This document shows, piece after piece, positions 37,777 through 49,330 of a stretch of 64,000 nt of DNA. Source of the stretch: Cyathus striatus (lineage: Eukaryota; Basidiomycota; Agaricomycetes; Agaricales; Nidulariaceae); contig JAOVFP010000002.1 in the NCBI GenBank assembly GCA_025738555.1, positions 7,998,001 to 8,062,000 of the forward strand, in the 5' to 3' direction. Positions within the stretch are counted from its first letter, which is position 1. Every line of letters starts with the position of its first letter. A program made the position numbers and the translations under genes. Under the pieces are notes generated by a model. It was not told the DNA's origin. It ran no database searches and saw nothing but the letters and a program-made list of their open reading frames with translations.

Positions 37777-39726
37777 CAGTAATTTACACTCCCCCTGGAG
37801 GTCTGTACGGATCCGCACGGATCCGCACGGAATCCGTACAGATCCGTGCGGATTCCGTACGGAATTTTCGAATCTGTGCGGAATCCGTACAGATCCGTAC
37901 AGACCTGTGTGGGTTACATACAGAATTTAAATAGTAGTAATTTTTATTGTTTGAGGTGATAATTCTGTGTGGATTAATGTAACAATGGAATGGGAATGTA
38001 TAGTATCACACTCAACACTTAGTGTTATACATAATGCATAGTGCCACAGTTAATGTATAGTGTCACACTCAATACTTAGTGTAACACTCAATGCTTAGTG
38101 TCATGCTTAATGCATAGTGTCACACTCAATGCATAGTGTCACACTTAATGCATAGTGTCACACTTAATGCACAGTGTCACTCTTAATGCATGGTGTCACA
38201 CTTAATGCATAGTGTCACACTCAATGCTTAGTATTACACTCAATGCTTAGCGTCACACTCAATGCTTATTGTCACGCTCAATGCATAGTGTCACACTTAA
38301 TGCACAGTGTCACACTCAATGCTTAGTGTCACACTCAATGCTTAGCGTCACACTCAATGCATAGTGTCACACTGAATGTTTAGTGTCACACTCAATGCTT
38401 AGTGTCACACTCAATGCTTAGTGTCACACTCAATGCTTAGTGTCACGCTCAATGCATAGTGTCACACTTGCATAGTGTCACACTGAATGTTTAGTGTCAC
38501 ACTCAATGCTTAGTGTCACACTCAATGCTTAGTGTCACGCTCAATGCATAGTGTCACACTTGCATAGTGTCACACTTGCATAGTGTCACACTGAATGTTT
38601 AGTGTCACACCCAATGCTTAGTGTCACACTCAATGCTTAGCGTCACACTCAATGCATAGTGTCACACTGAATGTTTAGTGTCCCACTCAATGCTTAGTGT
38701 CACACTCAATGCATAGTGTCACACTCAATGCTTAGTGTCACGCTCAATGCATAGTGTCACACTTGCATAGTGTCACACTGAATGTTTAGTGTCACACTCA
38801 ATGCTTAGTGTCACACTCAATGCTTAGCGTCACACTCAATGCATAGTGTCACACTGAATGTTTAGTGTCCCACTCAATGCTTAGTGTCACACTCAATGCA
38901 TAGTGTCACACTCAATGCTTAGTGTCACACTTAATGCTTAGTGTCACACTTAATGCTTAGTGTCACACTCAATGCTTAGTGTCACACTTAATGCTTAGCA
39001 TCACACTCAATGCTTAGTGTCACGGCGTCACACTCAATGCATAGTGTCACACTTAATGCTTAGCGTCACACTCAATGCATAGTGTCACACTCAATGCATA
39101 GTGTCACACTTAATGCTTAGCGTCACACTCAATGCTTAGCGTCACACTCAATGCTTAGCGTCACACTTAATGCTTAGCGTCACACTCAATGCTTAGTGTC
39201 ACACTTAATGCTTAGCATCACACTCAATGCTTAGTGTCACGGCGTCACGCTCAATGCATAGTGTCACACTTAATGCTTAGCGTCACACTCAATGCTTAGC
39301 ATCACACTCAATGCTTAGTGTCACACTCAATGCTTAGTGTCATGCTCAATGCTTAGTGTCACACTTAATGCTTAGTGTCACACTCAATGCATAGTGTCAC
39401 GCTTAATGCATAGTGTCACGCTTCATGCACAGTGTCACACTTAATGCTTGGTGTCACACAATTTTCTATTCTAATTTTCCAAAAGAAAATAAGTATAATA
39501 AGATTCTGTACAGATTCTGTACAGAATCTGTACAGAATTTTTCAGGTCTGTAATGCGGAATTCTGCGTAATCCGCACGGAATTTTCGATTCTGTGCAGAT
39601 TCCGCACAGAATCAAAAAAACCTCTGCCAAATCTGTGCAGATTCCGCACAGACTCCGAAAATTCCGTACGGATTCCGCACGGATTCCGCGCGGATCCGTA
39701 CAGAACACCCGGCTAAGTGTAAAGAG
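37777..39726 (+). mobile_element. Satellite-carrying element with TIRs and 11-bp flanking repeat
   Basis: The 11-base sequence CTCATGATTTC stands immediately outside both ends (37766-37776 and 39727-39737), as expected for a target-site duplication. The ends are inverted: TTTACACT, a short spacer, then GGTCTGTACGGATCC on the left, and GGATCCGTACAGAACACCCG up to AGTGTAAA on the right. Inside both ends lie arrays of short GATTCCGCACGG/GATCCGTACAG palindromic words. The middle is a 19-bp tandem array. There is no transposase frame, so it is non-autonomous. Confidence 0.75.
38000..39455 (+). repeat. 19-bp satellite array, roughly 75 units
   Basis: The unit is TGCTTAGTGTCACACTCAA, with alternating variants (TGCATAGTGTCACACTTAA, a CGTCACA form, and shortened TTGCATAGTGTCACAC units). 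Higher-order repetition is visible: a block ending in a GTTTAGTGTC unit recurs several times. The array is confined to the TIR element. Confidence 0.85.
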
Positions 39727-39910
39727 CTCATGATTTCACAACTTCATAACACCAACAATTTTAAACATGTATATTATCCAGAAGTCATCTACTAAATCAA
39801 CAATTGTACACTATTACAAGGCCTAGCAACGTCGAAATAACATATTTTGTGGAAATCTGAATGATCTACACTGGCGCATTCTCATCACAAATCTGCAGAG
39901 ATTAATGAGG

Positions 39911-40974
39911 TTAGCTAAAATAGTATGAAAAGAAGGTGCTAACGGACTTGTGAACAAGGAAGTCAGCTAAATAGGCATCATTACTCCACATATTAACCAC
40001 TGCCAAAGGGTTCTTCTTCCCCAAACGCATAATGACAATATTGCCTTTCCATGGAATGGTATGCCGGCCTGTCACTATGTCATTGATTGGAAGGTACTTG
40101 TGATTTTTACAGAAGATAAGGAAGCGGTGCTCTCTCTGGCCATCTAGAACAGTTGCAGCACAGTCATAGATATGTCACTGTACAGACCTCCCTCTCATCA
40201 ATTGCTCCACTACTGGAAACCTCGCATTACAATAATCCTTGGCTTCAATAGTAGGGATGTTGACATATTCAGGGTGCCGACACTCTCTGGAGTAATAAAT
40301 GCGGCCTCGAAGAGAGAGGTATTTGTCCTATTTATAGTTATTAGCAGGTGCTGCAAATGCAGGATCATTGACCTACTTTCTTAGATGAAGACGAGAAGAA
40401 ATTTGTAGCAGTATTGGGCATTGCTGTAGGATCGGAAACTTGAAGCATTTCATTTATGTATGTAGATACACAATAAAAGCTAGGCATACAATAATCAAAT
40501 AACATGGCACTAAAGGAGATTGACGTGTGCCACTAGTTACTGGAAATGAATGCCAAGGAATTGTTTGGAGTACATTCACATTATGTGGGTGGACATTGCA
40601 AGGTGTATGCGAGTTGCTATCCACTGGCACACCAGTAAGTTATCCAGCATAGGCATATCAAATTCAAGAGTCCCAGGTTTCTTGATTTTCCCTACTTTCT
40701 TGACTGACCAACAGCCTAAAGCTTTAGCTAGCATTCGAAAAATTCTTCCAATTTTGTCGTATATCAACACTGACAGTGATGTGCTCCCATGACACCTGAT
40801 ACACCCATTAGACATAGCGTGATCCATACACAAAGAGTGCTCCATTTCACCCATAGGTATAGTATCCTTGCATGAACAACAGGAGTGTAATTGTTTATTG
40901 AAGCATTGGTTACATAGACAATAGTATGACCAGTATAAATGTTGGGTGAATGTCAGCCTCAAGCCTCCCAACAT
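39911..40974 (-). pseudogene. Cys-rich (zinc-binding) lineage-specific gene, probably broken
   Basis: The first exon (40974 to about 40576) begins MLGGLRLTFTQHLYW and has a Cys/His cluster: CNQCFNKQLHSCCSCKD followed by CMDHAMSNGCIRC, typical of a zinc-binding fold. It continues KALGCWSVKKVGKIKKPGTL to LAMSTHIM. A downstream minus-strand segment (about 40165-39911) reads AATVLDGQREHRFLIFCKNH, then GNIVIMRLGKKNPLAVVNMW and ADFLVHKSV. I could not join the middle part in frame. I recall both halves in one Boletales protein family of unknown function. Confidence 0.55.
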
Positions 40975-41569
40975 CCTAAGTTTAAACCTATAGCATTACA
41001 CATCTCTGTTCTCTACTTTGTACATTGCTGCTATGACCGACAATAATGACCATATTGTATGTGTCATATTTTATCTTCTAATATATCCAACTGAAGTGTG
41101 GTGCAGATGGAAGAAGAGAACGCAGTCGTAGATGCACTTCATGTTGATATGGATGATCCTATGGGTCTTGATCCCTTGGGCATACAAGTGCCAGGAGCAT
41201 TCCCCACCACTGCCATACCAGTGCCTCTGGGTCTTGATCCATTAGGTGCAGGCACACAAGTGTCAGGAGCATTCCCCGCCATTGCTGCACAAGTACCCAG
41301 AGTACCCCCACAAGTACCCCCTACCGCTTCAAATCAGTCTATGGTACACGATCCCAGCCAAGTTACAGCTGGCACTACTGTACCACCCATGTTCATAAAC
41401 CAGCCTGATCCCTTAGCTGGACCCATTTCCTTGACAGGTACCGAGGTATCAACCTTTAGTCTTGTCACATTAGCCCCACCAGTTCCCCAGCCTATAATAT
41501 CACAGGGTATTTTAAAGTGTGCACACACACAAGAGAGCACTGCTTCAGGCCCATCTTCTCTGGCGAGTG

Positions 41570-42744
41570 GTGTCAGCCAATATTTTCAAAAAAAGCCTAG
41601 GATAATTGATTGCCTCAATCATGCAAGCCAGGCTTTTTTTGAGTGCCTATCTTTGTATGGTTATTAGTCTTTTAGTGATCAAAAACAATCATTGGTTTAT
41701 TCTAATTGAATATTACTACTAATCTATTGGTGATCATGGGCAATCATTGGTTCATTCTAATTGAATATTACTATTAATCTATTGGTGATCATAAACAATC
41801 ATTGGTTCATTCTAATTGAATATTACTATTAATCTATTGGTGATTATAAACAATCATTGGTTCATTCTAGTTGAATGTTACTATTAATTTATTGGTGATC
41901 ATAAACAATCATTGGTTTATTCTAGTTGAATATTACTATTAATTTATTGATGATCATAAACAATCATTGGCTCAATCCAATTGAATATTACTACTAATCT
42001 ATTAGTGATCATAAACAATCATAAAGAATACTAATTGGATATTGCATCAGTTGGTCATGCGGTTTGAGCGTGTCACATGTGTCACAGGTTCGCGCGCTTC
42101 GGTATTTCCCGCGCATCACACTACTTTCCCGCGCCTCACAGATTTCAAGCGGATCACTATTTTCCTGCGCTTCACATTACTTTCCCGCGCCTGAGATATT
42201 TCTCGCGCGTCACATTTGTCACAGGTTCGCGGTCACGCTATTCATGCGCGTCACGCTATTCATATGTGTCACGCCATTCACATGTGTCACGCTATTCATG
42301 TGCGTCACGCTATTCATGTGCGTCACGCTATTCATGCGCGTCACGCTATTCATGTGCGTCACGCTATTCATGCGCGTCACGCTATGCATGTGTGTCACGC
42401 TGTTCATGCATGTCACAATATTCACGTGTATCATGCTATTCACCCATGTCATGCTGTTCATGCACATCACACTATTCACATGCATCATGCTATGCACATG
42501 TGTCACACTATTTATATGCCTGTCCTGCTGTTCATGTACATCATGATATTCATGCATGTCATGCTATTCACATGTGTCACACTGTTCGTGTGCATCACAC
42601 CATTCACACATCACTCTTTCTTGTGCATCACACTATGTGTTAATGCATATCATGCAGTATTCACACTGTACTTTCATGCCTGTTACTTAACTTTCACTTG
42701 TCATGCTATTCACACACAATTTCATGCTGTTAACATGATATGGA
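41570..42744 (+). repeat. Left arm of the 3-kb palindrome
   Basis: It begins GTGTCAGCCAATATTTTC and contains, in order, a gene-like stretch, about six 55-bp repeats (TTGGTGATCATAAACAATCA...), a CG-rich block with repeated TTTCCCGCGC, an 18-bp satellite (GTCACGCTATTCATGTGC) and a unique stretch ending CATGATATGGA. The reverse complement of 43087-44565 follows the same order with high identity. Confidence 0.85.
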
Positions 42745-43086
42745 CATTATGCTCAGAAATGTATATGAATATTAAAAGAACCATACATTACATGTCATAG
42801 AAGTGAATACATATAGCAGCACAGAAGTGAAACTGATTGTGACACAATATTGATAGGAGTGATGGTCATTTTCATTAACTCTCTGTCTTAATAAAACAAA
42901 GAAAACTGTCGTGTAGTCATATATAGTAAGCAGATATGTGCCTCAATAATATGTGTTGAAGATATTAGAATAACCAATAGTCTGATGCAAGAAACATAGT
43001 CATGTAATAACTTGTGAAATCACATATGTTTAACATTATTAGAGATAATTCATATGCATCACACATTCAGTGATAAGAGTAATAAG
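42745..43086. other. Loop (spacer) of the palindrome
   Basis: About 340 AT-rich bases without a frame or internal symmetry separate the two arms. No replication-origin or promoter element is recognisable. Confidence 0.6.
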
Positions 43087-44565
43087 TCCATATCATGTCA
43101 ACAGCATGAACTTGTGTGAATAGCATGACAAGTGAAAGTTAAGTAACAGGCATGAAAGTACAACATGAATACTGCATGATATGCATTAACACATAGTGTG
43201 ATGCACATGAACAGTGTGACACATGTGAATAGCATGACACACATGAACAGCGGGACAGGCATGTAAATAGTGTGACACATGTGCATAGCATGATGCATGT
43301 GAATAGTGTGATGTGTATGAACAGCATAACATGGGTGAATAGTGTGACACACGTGAATATCATGACATGCATGAACAGCGTGACGCGTGTGAATAGCGTG
43401 ACATGTATGAACAGCGTGACACATGTGTAAATAGTGTGACGCGTGTGAATGGCGTGACACATATGAACAGCGTGACGCGCATGAATAGCGTGACGCGTGT
43501 GAATAGCGTGACGCGTGTGAATAGCGTGACACGCGTGAATAGCGTGACGCGCTTGTAAATAGCGTGACGCGTGTGAATAGCGTGACACGTGTAAACAGCG
43601 TGACGCGCGTGTAAATAGTGTGTCACGCGTGCATAGCGTGACGCGTGTGAATGGCGTGACACGCATAAATAGCGTGACATATATGAACAGCGTGACGCGC
43701 GTGAATGGCGTGACGCGTGTGAATGGCGTGACACGCGTGCATTGCGTGACGCGTGTGAATAGCGTGACGCATGTGAATAGCGTGACGCGTGTGAATAGCG
43801 TGACGCGTGTGAATAGCGTGACGCGTGTGAATAGCGTGACGCGCGTGTAAATAGTGTGACGCGTGTGAATAGCGTGACACGCATGAAAATTGTGTACAGC
43901 GCGGGAAAGTAGTGTGAAGCGCGGGAAAGTAATGGGAAGCGCGGGAAATACCGAAGCGCGCGAACCTGTGACAAATGTGACGCGCGAGAAATATCTCAGG
44001 CGCGGGAAAGTAATGTGAAGCGCGGGAAAATAGTGATCCGCTTGAAATCTGTGAGGCGCGGGAAAGTAGTGTGATGCGCGGGAAATACCGAAGCGCGCGA
44101 ACCTGTGACACACGTGACACGCTCAAACCGCGTGACCAACTGATGCAATATCCAATTAGTATTCTTTATGATTGTTTATGATCACTAATAGATTAGTAGT
44201 AATATTCAATTGGATTGAGCCAATGATTGTTTATGATCATCAATAAATTAATAGTAATATTCAACTAGAATGAACCAATGATTGTTTATGATCACCAATA
44301 AATTAATAGTAACATTCAACTAGAATGAACCAATGATTGTTTATGATCACCAATAGATTAATAGTAATATTCAATTAGAATGAACCAATGATTGCCCATG
44401 ATCACCAATAGATTAATAGTAATATTCAATTAGAATAAACCAATAATTGTTTTTGATCACTAAAAGACTAATACCCATACAAAGATAGGCACTCAAAAAA
44501 AGCCTGGCTTGCATGATTGAGGCAATCAATTATCCTAGGCTTTTTTTGAAAATATTGGCTGACAC
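43087..44565 (-). repeat. Right arm of the 3-kb palindrome
   Basis: This is the inverted counterpart of 41570-42744. It is about 300 bases longer, mainly because the 18-bp satellite is expanded (43130-43890) and the TTTCCCGCGC block has an extra repeat. It ends with the mirror of GTGTCAGCCAATATT at 44565. Confidence 0.85.
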
Positions 44566-46620
44566 TTATGCTCTGGCTTTGATAGGTCCGCTTCCTGCAT
44601 CATCAACAGTATTGATCTGGTGTTGGCGAGATGTAGAGGGGGCAAGGAAAGTACAACTTATAGAGCAGGCACCCTTGGTGACTGCTACAAAGATTGTGGA
44701 GCTGGAACAGAAAGTTCATAATTCTCGATTATACGTAGTAAATAAATCTGAGGTGCTTAACAGCTGCAAGATATCCAGTGTGAGCATGAAAATGCACAAT
44801 CGCTGAAAGATGCAGCTCTTAATACATTGACAATTAAGGTGTGTTATTAGATGTAAACAATATAGAGTAAGGCTAACAGAAAGTCTTCAGCTTGCAGCTT
44901 CCGATGCTGAAAAGAATAGAGTGTTAAATGAGCACGATTCTACTGTGCAGGAACTTAAACTCAAAGTAAGTTATATGATAATTCATTATTGAGCTGCCAC
45001 TAAAGTGTACTAGCTGGAGAAAACCATCACCGAGTGAGACATGCACATCGGGACCTTGGAACGGAGCCTTCAACAACTCCAAGAAATGTTTGAAAGTGAG
45101 ATGGCATAGAGGCAGCGAGAAGCAGCAGAATCTAGGCATATTGAAGCAGAGCAGCCACCTACAACCCAACAAGACATTGAGGAGCAACCAGAAGTGGCCG
45201 TTCATGATGCAGAGATGGCCAATAACGAGGTTGAACCACCTCTACATGCTCCTTGCACTGCTGATGGGAAAGGGAAAAAAAAGCGATACAAGAGTTGAGC
45301 AATGATGAGGACACTGCTAATTTGAGTGATGACGAGAACACTCCTAATGTTCCACTGCCAATACGGATGCCGAGGCCTAGGGGAGGTGCAGGTCCACAAT
45401 GGCAGACATGAGGGACTCCAGTGGCTGGTCCTTCTCGCACACACACCAACAATACTTTCAGGTCCCCAGCAGCTCAGCCTTCCAGCAGATCCGAGGATAC
45501 TGGTCCGACCTTGCAAGCACTGCTTAATGAGATGAGGGAGATCAAAGTGCATATCTCATGTGGCACGCACTGCCCACAACGGGCACCATTGAAGCAATTG
45601 CCGAAGTTTAAAACCACCCCAAAGAGGACCATTGATCCTGAACGGACAGAAATTTTGGTAAGGGTCCTGTACTGCCATCGTAAAATATACTAATTGCATG
45701 GGCCCAGTCATATGTACGGCCATTGATGAATCTGCTACTGGATATTGAGAAGGATGCAGATTGTGTAAATATTCAACAAGCCGACATGGATAGCATAATG
45801 CAATACTCGAAAGGTTTAGGCGAAGGGCCAACTGGGACACCCTTCCATCCGTTCTTTGAAAAAGTTGACTGTGAATGGAACCATGAATTAGCATTGCAAT
45901 TTAAAGTCGAATTCAAACATAGGTATCCCCAGCTCTGTGCAACAGATGATGATGAAGATCAGATCTATGAGCTCTTCTTCCAGCGTTTGATATGCCTGAA
46001 GAAGTTTATGGATAGCACAAAGCCTTGTCCAGGAGAATCAGAGGCAAGGTGTATCCAATGTGTTTCCCATCAACGAGTATGGCACAAGGAAATGCAGAGA
46101 CCCTGTACCAGGAGAAACCATGTAAGTCAAAGAGTTGTATCAGATGTAACATTCTACTTACCCTTAGAAGTTGTTCAATCTCAGGATGGAAATTGCAGAT
46201 GGAAACTGAACACGTCAGGATAAAACTGTAGATCCTCTCTGGGACTTTTTGTACAACTTGGTGGCAGACCTCAGTGCAGGAGGCATGAGCCCCAATGAGA
46301 CAGATGACGATCAATCAGAAGGTCAGAAGTTCTGGATCAAGAAGCGTGCTTGGAGGTCCAATGCCCTCGTAAACTATCTCAGTATAATCGACAAGGACCA
46401 CAATTTTACCACTGCATATGCAGAGAAACATCTTGGTAAACCCCCCAGGGCTTGTAAGCATCGTGTTGGAGCCACGGCGAGCACACATACAGCGATACCA
46501 GGTCTCCCCAGGAACTTTTATAATGAAACGTGGTACAGCAGTCTTTCCAACCATGATAAGAAGTACCTTAATGCACAGAATGAGATAGAGCTGCCAGAGA
46601 TAGCACAAGTGAATCATTAG

Positions 46621-47322
46621 ATAGGTAGTACATGGTGTAAAATTGGTAGATCTGAAGTTTTATTATGTCACGTTATGTTGAGTTGAAGAGGGAACATGGC
46701 AAGGTAGTATCATGGGATTACCAGAATACAAATCATGCTGAAAGCTAGAAAACAGATACCAGAGTACGAGCCATTGAGTTCAATGGGCTCAAGTCCATAA
46801 GAATTACTGGCAAAATATTTGGACTAACAGAAAGCACGTTAAGTGTGTATATGTGACGAAGAAGCCATCATATATATTTTACAAGACTAAATAATACAAG
46901 GGTCCATTTTTATTTATAAGGTTAGAATTAGACAAGAAGTAGAAATATGTTAGTTGTACATTTTTTGGAGACATTAAGGAAACAGTTTTTTGGGGGGGAG
47001 GGGGAAGTAGATAAGTGGATAAGCAGAATTATACTAATTATCAATTTTTACTATGTGATGTGTGAGATTGGAATGATATGAAAAGGAAACAAACATACGC
47101 TTGGTCGATTCAGTGCTCTTCCCAGCTTTTCGACCTTTCTTGTTGCCAGAGGTGCTTGCCATAGGTTTATCTTCAGCGGTTTTGTCTTTGAGGGAAGATG
47201 TGGTTGATGCGCTGTGGAAGGTTCGCGGCTGGAATCGCAAGCCGAGGTATAGAAAGCGTCATACGTATACACATCACCTCCACCAAAAGCTACCTCGGTA
47301 GTCCAGCACGCATCGCATATGC
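46621..47322. other. No gene seen
   Basis: This is AT-rich sequence with a TTTTTTGGGGGGGAGGGGG run near 46985. No splice-supported frame was found. Confidence 0.5.
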
Positions 47323-47976
47323 TTGTGGATGGGGGAGGAACAAGCTTTTCCATCGAAGTTCTCTCTAGGAATGCGTAAACCTCCTTCGCGCAGCTCATCC
47401 AGAGTTGGAGTATGGGGGGACCATGAGTGGAGACGCAGCCAGCAGGAGGACGATCAAGCAAAGGTACTGGAGGGCATAGTTGTGGTGGTGGTGGTGAAGT
47501 CGAAATTGAATGTCTTTCTTTCCACCTCCCTGTCCCCCACGAAGTCAACCCTACTACTAGTTCCTCCACTGCTAATGTACCCGGCATCAAATTTCCACCA
47601 GCATTCGCGTCTCTGTGACTGGGCAGATGAAACAGCCACTTTCCCATGGCTGAGCGACGCTACTATACGTGTCTCCGATTTGGACAAGCCGATTGTCGTC
47701 AATGCAAAGGCTGACCACGAAAATTGCCATCACGCCGTGACAATTAATGATGTATTAATCACCTTGTATCATGAACTCCGTGTCGAAGCTATTCAACGCA
47801 TCTGCAGGAAGAATATGATGGAAGTACTATGGGAAGATCCTCGCTACGCATATCCGGAGCAAGTTGAAGATGACATTCGTAACGTCATAACCCGCATACT
47901 TGGAGAGCGCATATTCTGGGATGGCTTATCTCCCAGTCGACACGAACGCGACGTGTGGATCCTTCATGTGCGGTGA
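47323..47976 (+). CDS. DUF6699-like protein
   Basis: A 217-codon frame. The first ~75 residues are low-complexity and may not be translated as drawn. From about residue 85 the pattern fits DUF6699 as I remember it: a short strand (LLMYPASNFHQ), a hydrophobic-polar strand with VSDLDKPIVVNAKADHENC, then VTINDVLITLYHELRVEAIQ and, at the C-terminus, RIFWDGLSPSRHERDVWILH, which matches the family's F-x-GL-x(4)-DVW-LHV ending. The family is expanded in Agaricomycetes and has no assigned function. The overlapping minus-strand frame has no such pattern and is taken as a shadow. The start codon is uncertain. Confidence 0.6.
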   Translation: MWMGEEQAFPSKFSLGMRKPPSRSSSRVGVWGDHEWRRSQQEDDQAKVLEGIVVVVVVKSKLNVFLSTSLSPTKSTLLLVPPLLMYPASNFHQHSRLCDWADETATFPWLSDATIRVSDLDKPIVVNAKADHENCHHAVTINDVLITLYHELRVEAIQRICRKNMMEVLWEDPRYAYPEQVEDDIRNVITRILGERIFWDGLSPSRHERDVWILHVR

Positions 47977-49330
47977 AGGAGAAGTGGCGCGGTAACCAGA
48001 TGTTAACTTCAACGAACCCGTCCACCTGGAGAGATATACACGAGGTGAGTACGAAAAGTCTGCTGCCTTCCTTCCTCCTTCCTCCTCTCCCTCCCTCCCT
48101 CCTCTTCTCTTTTCTTTCTTCTTTCTTCTCTTCTCACTCTCCTCACCTCCAGCCTTGTGTTAGCGTGACAAGAGTTCAGTCTATTGTCCGTCGGGATGGG
48201 AACCTTTCGAGATTCAGTGTAGTAGCTCATATCGAGGTTCTGTTGACCGTCAACGCGTGTCAGCGAGTCGTTGGCAGTGTGAAATGGAGTCTTACAGAAT
48301 GTTAGTAGGAGTTTTTTGGTCTTCCCATGTTTTTGCGATATGAGGTGTTGACGCGAGGGTATTGATGAACGTAAGGGACGTAGATGAAGATCAGAACGCG
48401 CATCCTTTCCGAGCCCAAGTTCACACGCTAGCAAGTCAACACTAAAACATGTCCTGGTCAAGCACAGCGAGGATCTTAGAGGCGGAACAAGAACTAATAA
48501 CCAACGTTCAGCTGGGTACAAACAACGGTAAATTTTTAACCATACAGAGCAGGTTCTGATCCGAAGCAATGCCGAGCGATCGGCCTGCAAAGTGCGTTTT
48601 CCAACGACCTACATAAACCCTACTACCTAAAAAGGTAGTGGGAATAGTAACGGCAACGCCTGTCTTTCGGCTCACCCATTCGCTATCTTCTGCATCCATG
48701 CAATGGTACAGTTTGCGACAGGCAAACCCCACTAATTTTTTGAGTGAACTTGAGCGATTTTTTCGGCAATGACAAATAAGTTTTAGACTCCGAAAACCGT
48801 CGGAATAGCGTAGTTACAATGTATTAATTAAGATTCCACGAGCCGATTTTTCAATTTCCGATTTTTTCATTTTTTGACCCAAAAATTTGGCACTCTGCCA
48901 TAAAAAATAGTAAAATTCATGAAAAATGTGTTTTTGGCATCCTTACATCAATAGCGATATGATCCCGTAAAAATATCAGTCCCTGAACCGCCTAATTTGG
49001 CGCCAAAAATCATCTTTCTAAACACTATGACTGAGGATTTACCCAAGAAAAGAGCTGAAATACCAGCTGACTTTGCAATAATTCATCAAAAACTGATTTT
49101 CAGCAATCAGAACTATCCTCACTACTGCTTAGAGCCCAGTACAAATACTAAAAATGTGATCACTAGGGTATCTAAGCCACAAGCTATAACTAATTAAATA
49201 TTAATCACCAATGAAGAACATCTTTTTAAGCTTCTGCCAAAATATCATTGTGAATTGAATCCAGTAGAGATGACTGATACAAAGAAAGATATGTAGAGAG
49301 CTTCTGAACAATGCAGAACTGTTTCAAATA
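47977..49330. other. Gene-free stretch with CT tract and a palindrome end
   Basis: 48062-48155 is a long C/T-only-like tract, probably a microsatellite or intron-like pyrimidine run. 48617-48642 carries a diverged palindrome CCCTACTACCTAAAAAGGTA followed by GTGGG, an inverted left end of the element family. The rest (to 49330) is AT-rich with T-runs. The frame at 48997-49197 has no motif. Confidence 0.45.
48617..48642 (-). mobile_element. Solo left end of palindrome-ended family (copy E)
   Basis: The reverse complement reads CCCACTACCTTTTTAGGTAG followed by TAGGG. It lacks the subterminal CTGATTGGCT word seen in the other copies, so it is a diverged or truncated relic. Confidence 0.5.

Larger units (their letters stand above)
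41107..46620 (+). pseudogene. Coiled-coil lineage-specific gene, split by a 3-kb palindrome and nonsense codons
   Basis: The 5' part (from MEEENAVVDALHVDMDDPMG) is Pro-rich with repeated GLDPLG motifs and runs into the palindrome at 41570. The gene resumes at 44566 (DTYALALIGPLPASSTVLIW), then a heptad-rich region (VELEQKVHNSRLYVVNKSEV, LQLAASDAEKNRVLNEHDST) joined by short introns. Stops occur within the coiled coil (TGA after EKTITE, TAG after SEMA) and in the basic/Pro region (TGA after GPQWQT). The C-terminal part has FFEKVDCEWNHELALQFKVE and FYNETWYSSLSNHDKKYLNA. I recall intact relatives in Boletales. Function is unknown. Confidence 0.65.

Noticed and set aside
39432..39716. Frame with repeated FCTDSVQNLYRI-like words
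   Set aside because: It covers the TIR-proximal GATTCCGCACGG palindrome array. Periodicity rather than coding explains it.
42064..42800. Overlapping long frames reading HAIHARHAIHVRHA-like repeats in several phases and on both strands
   Set aside because: They are translations of the 18-bp satellite. A repeat unit divisible by three keeps all phases open, and there is no start context or non-repeat domain.
43098..44126. Frames up to 324 codons in the right palindrome arm
   Set aside because: The same satellite artefact on the mirrored arm.
37766..44565. CRISPR array
   Set aside because: Repeats are directly tandem with no unique spacers, and the context is eukaryotic.
47051..47647. 198-codon minus-strand frame opposite the DUF6699-like gene
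   Set aside because: It lacks any family pattern, while the plus-strand frame shows the DUF6699-like motif order.
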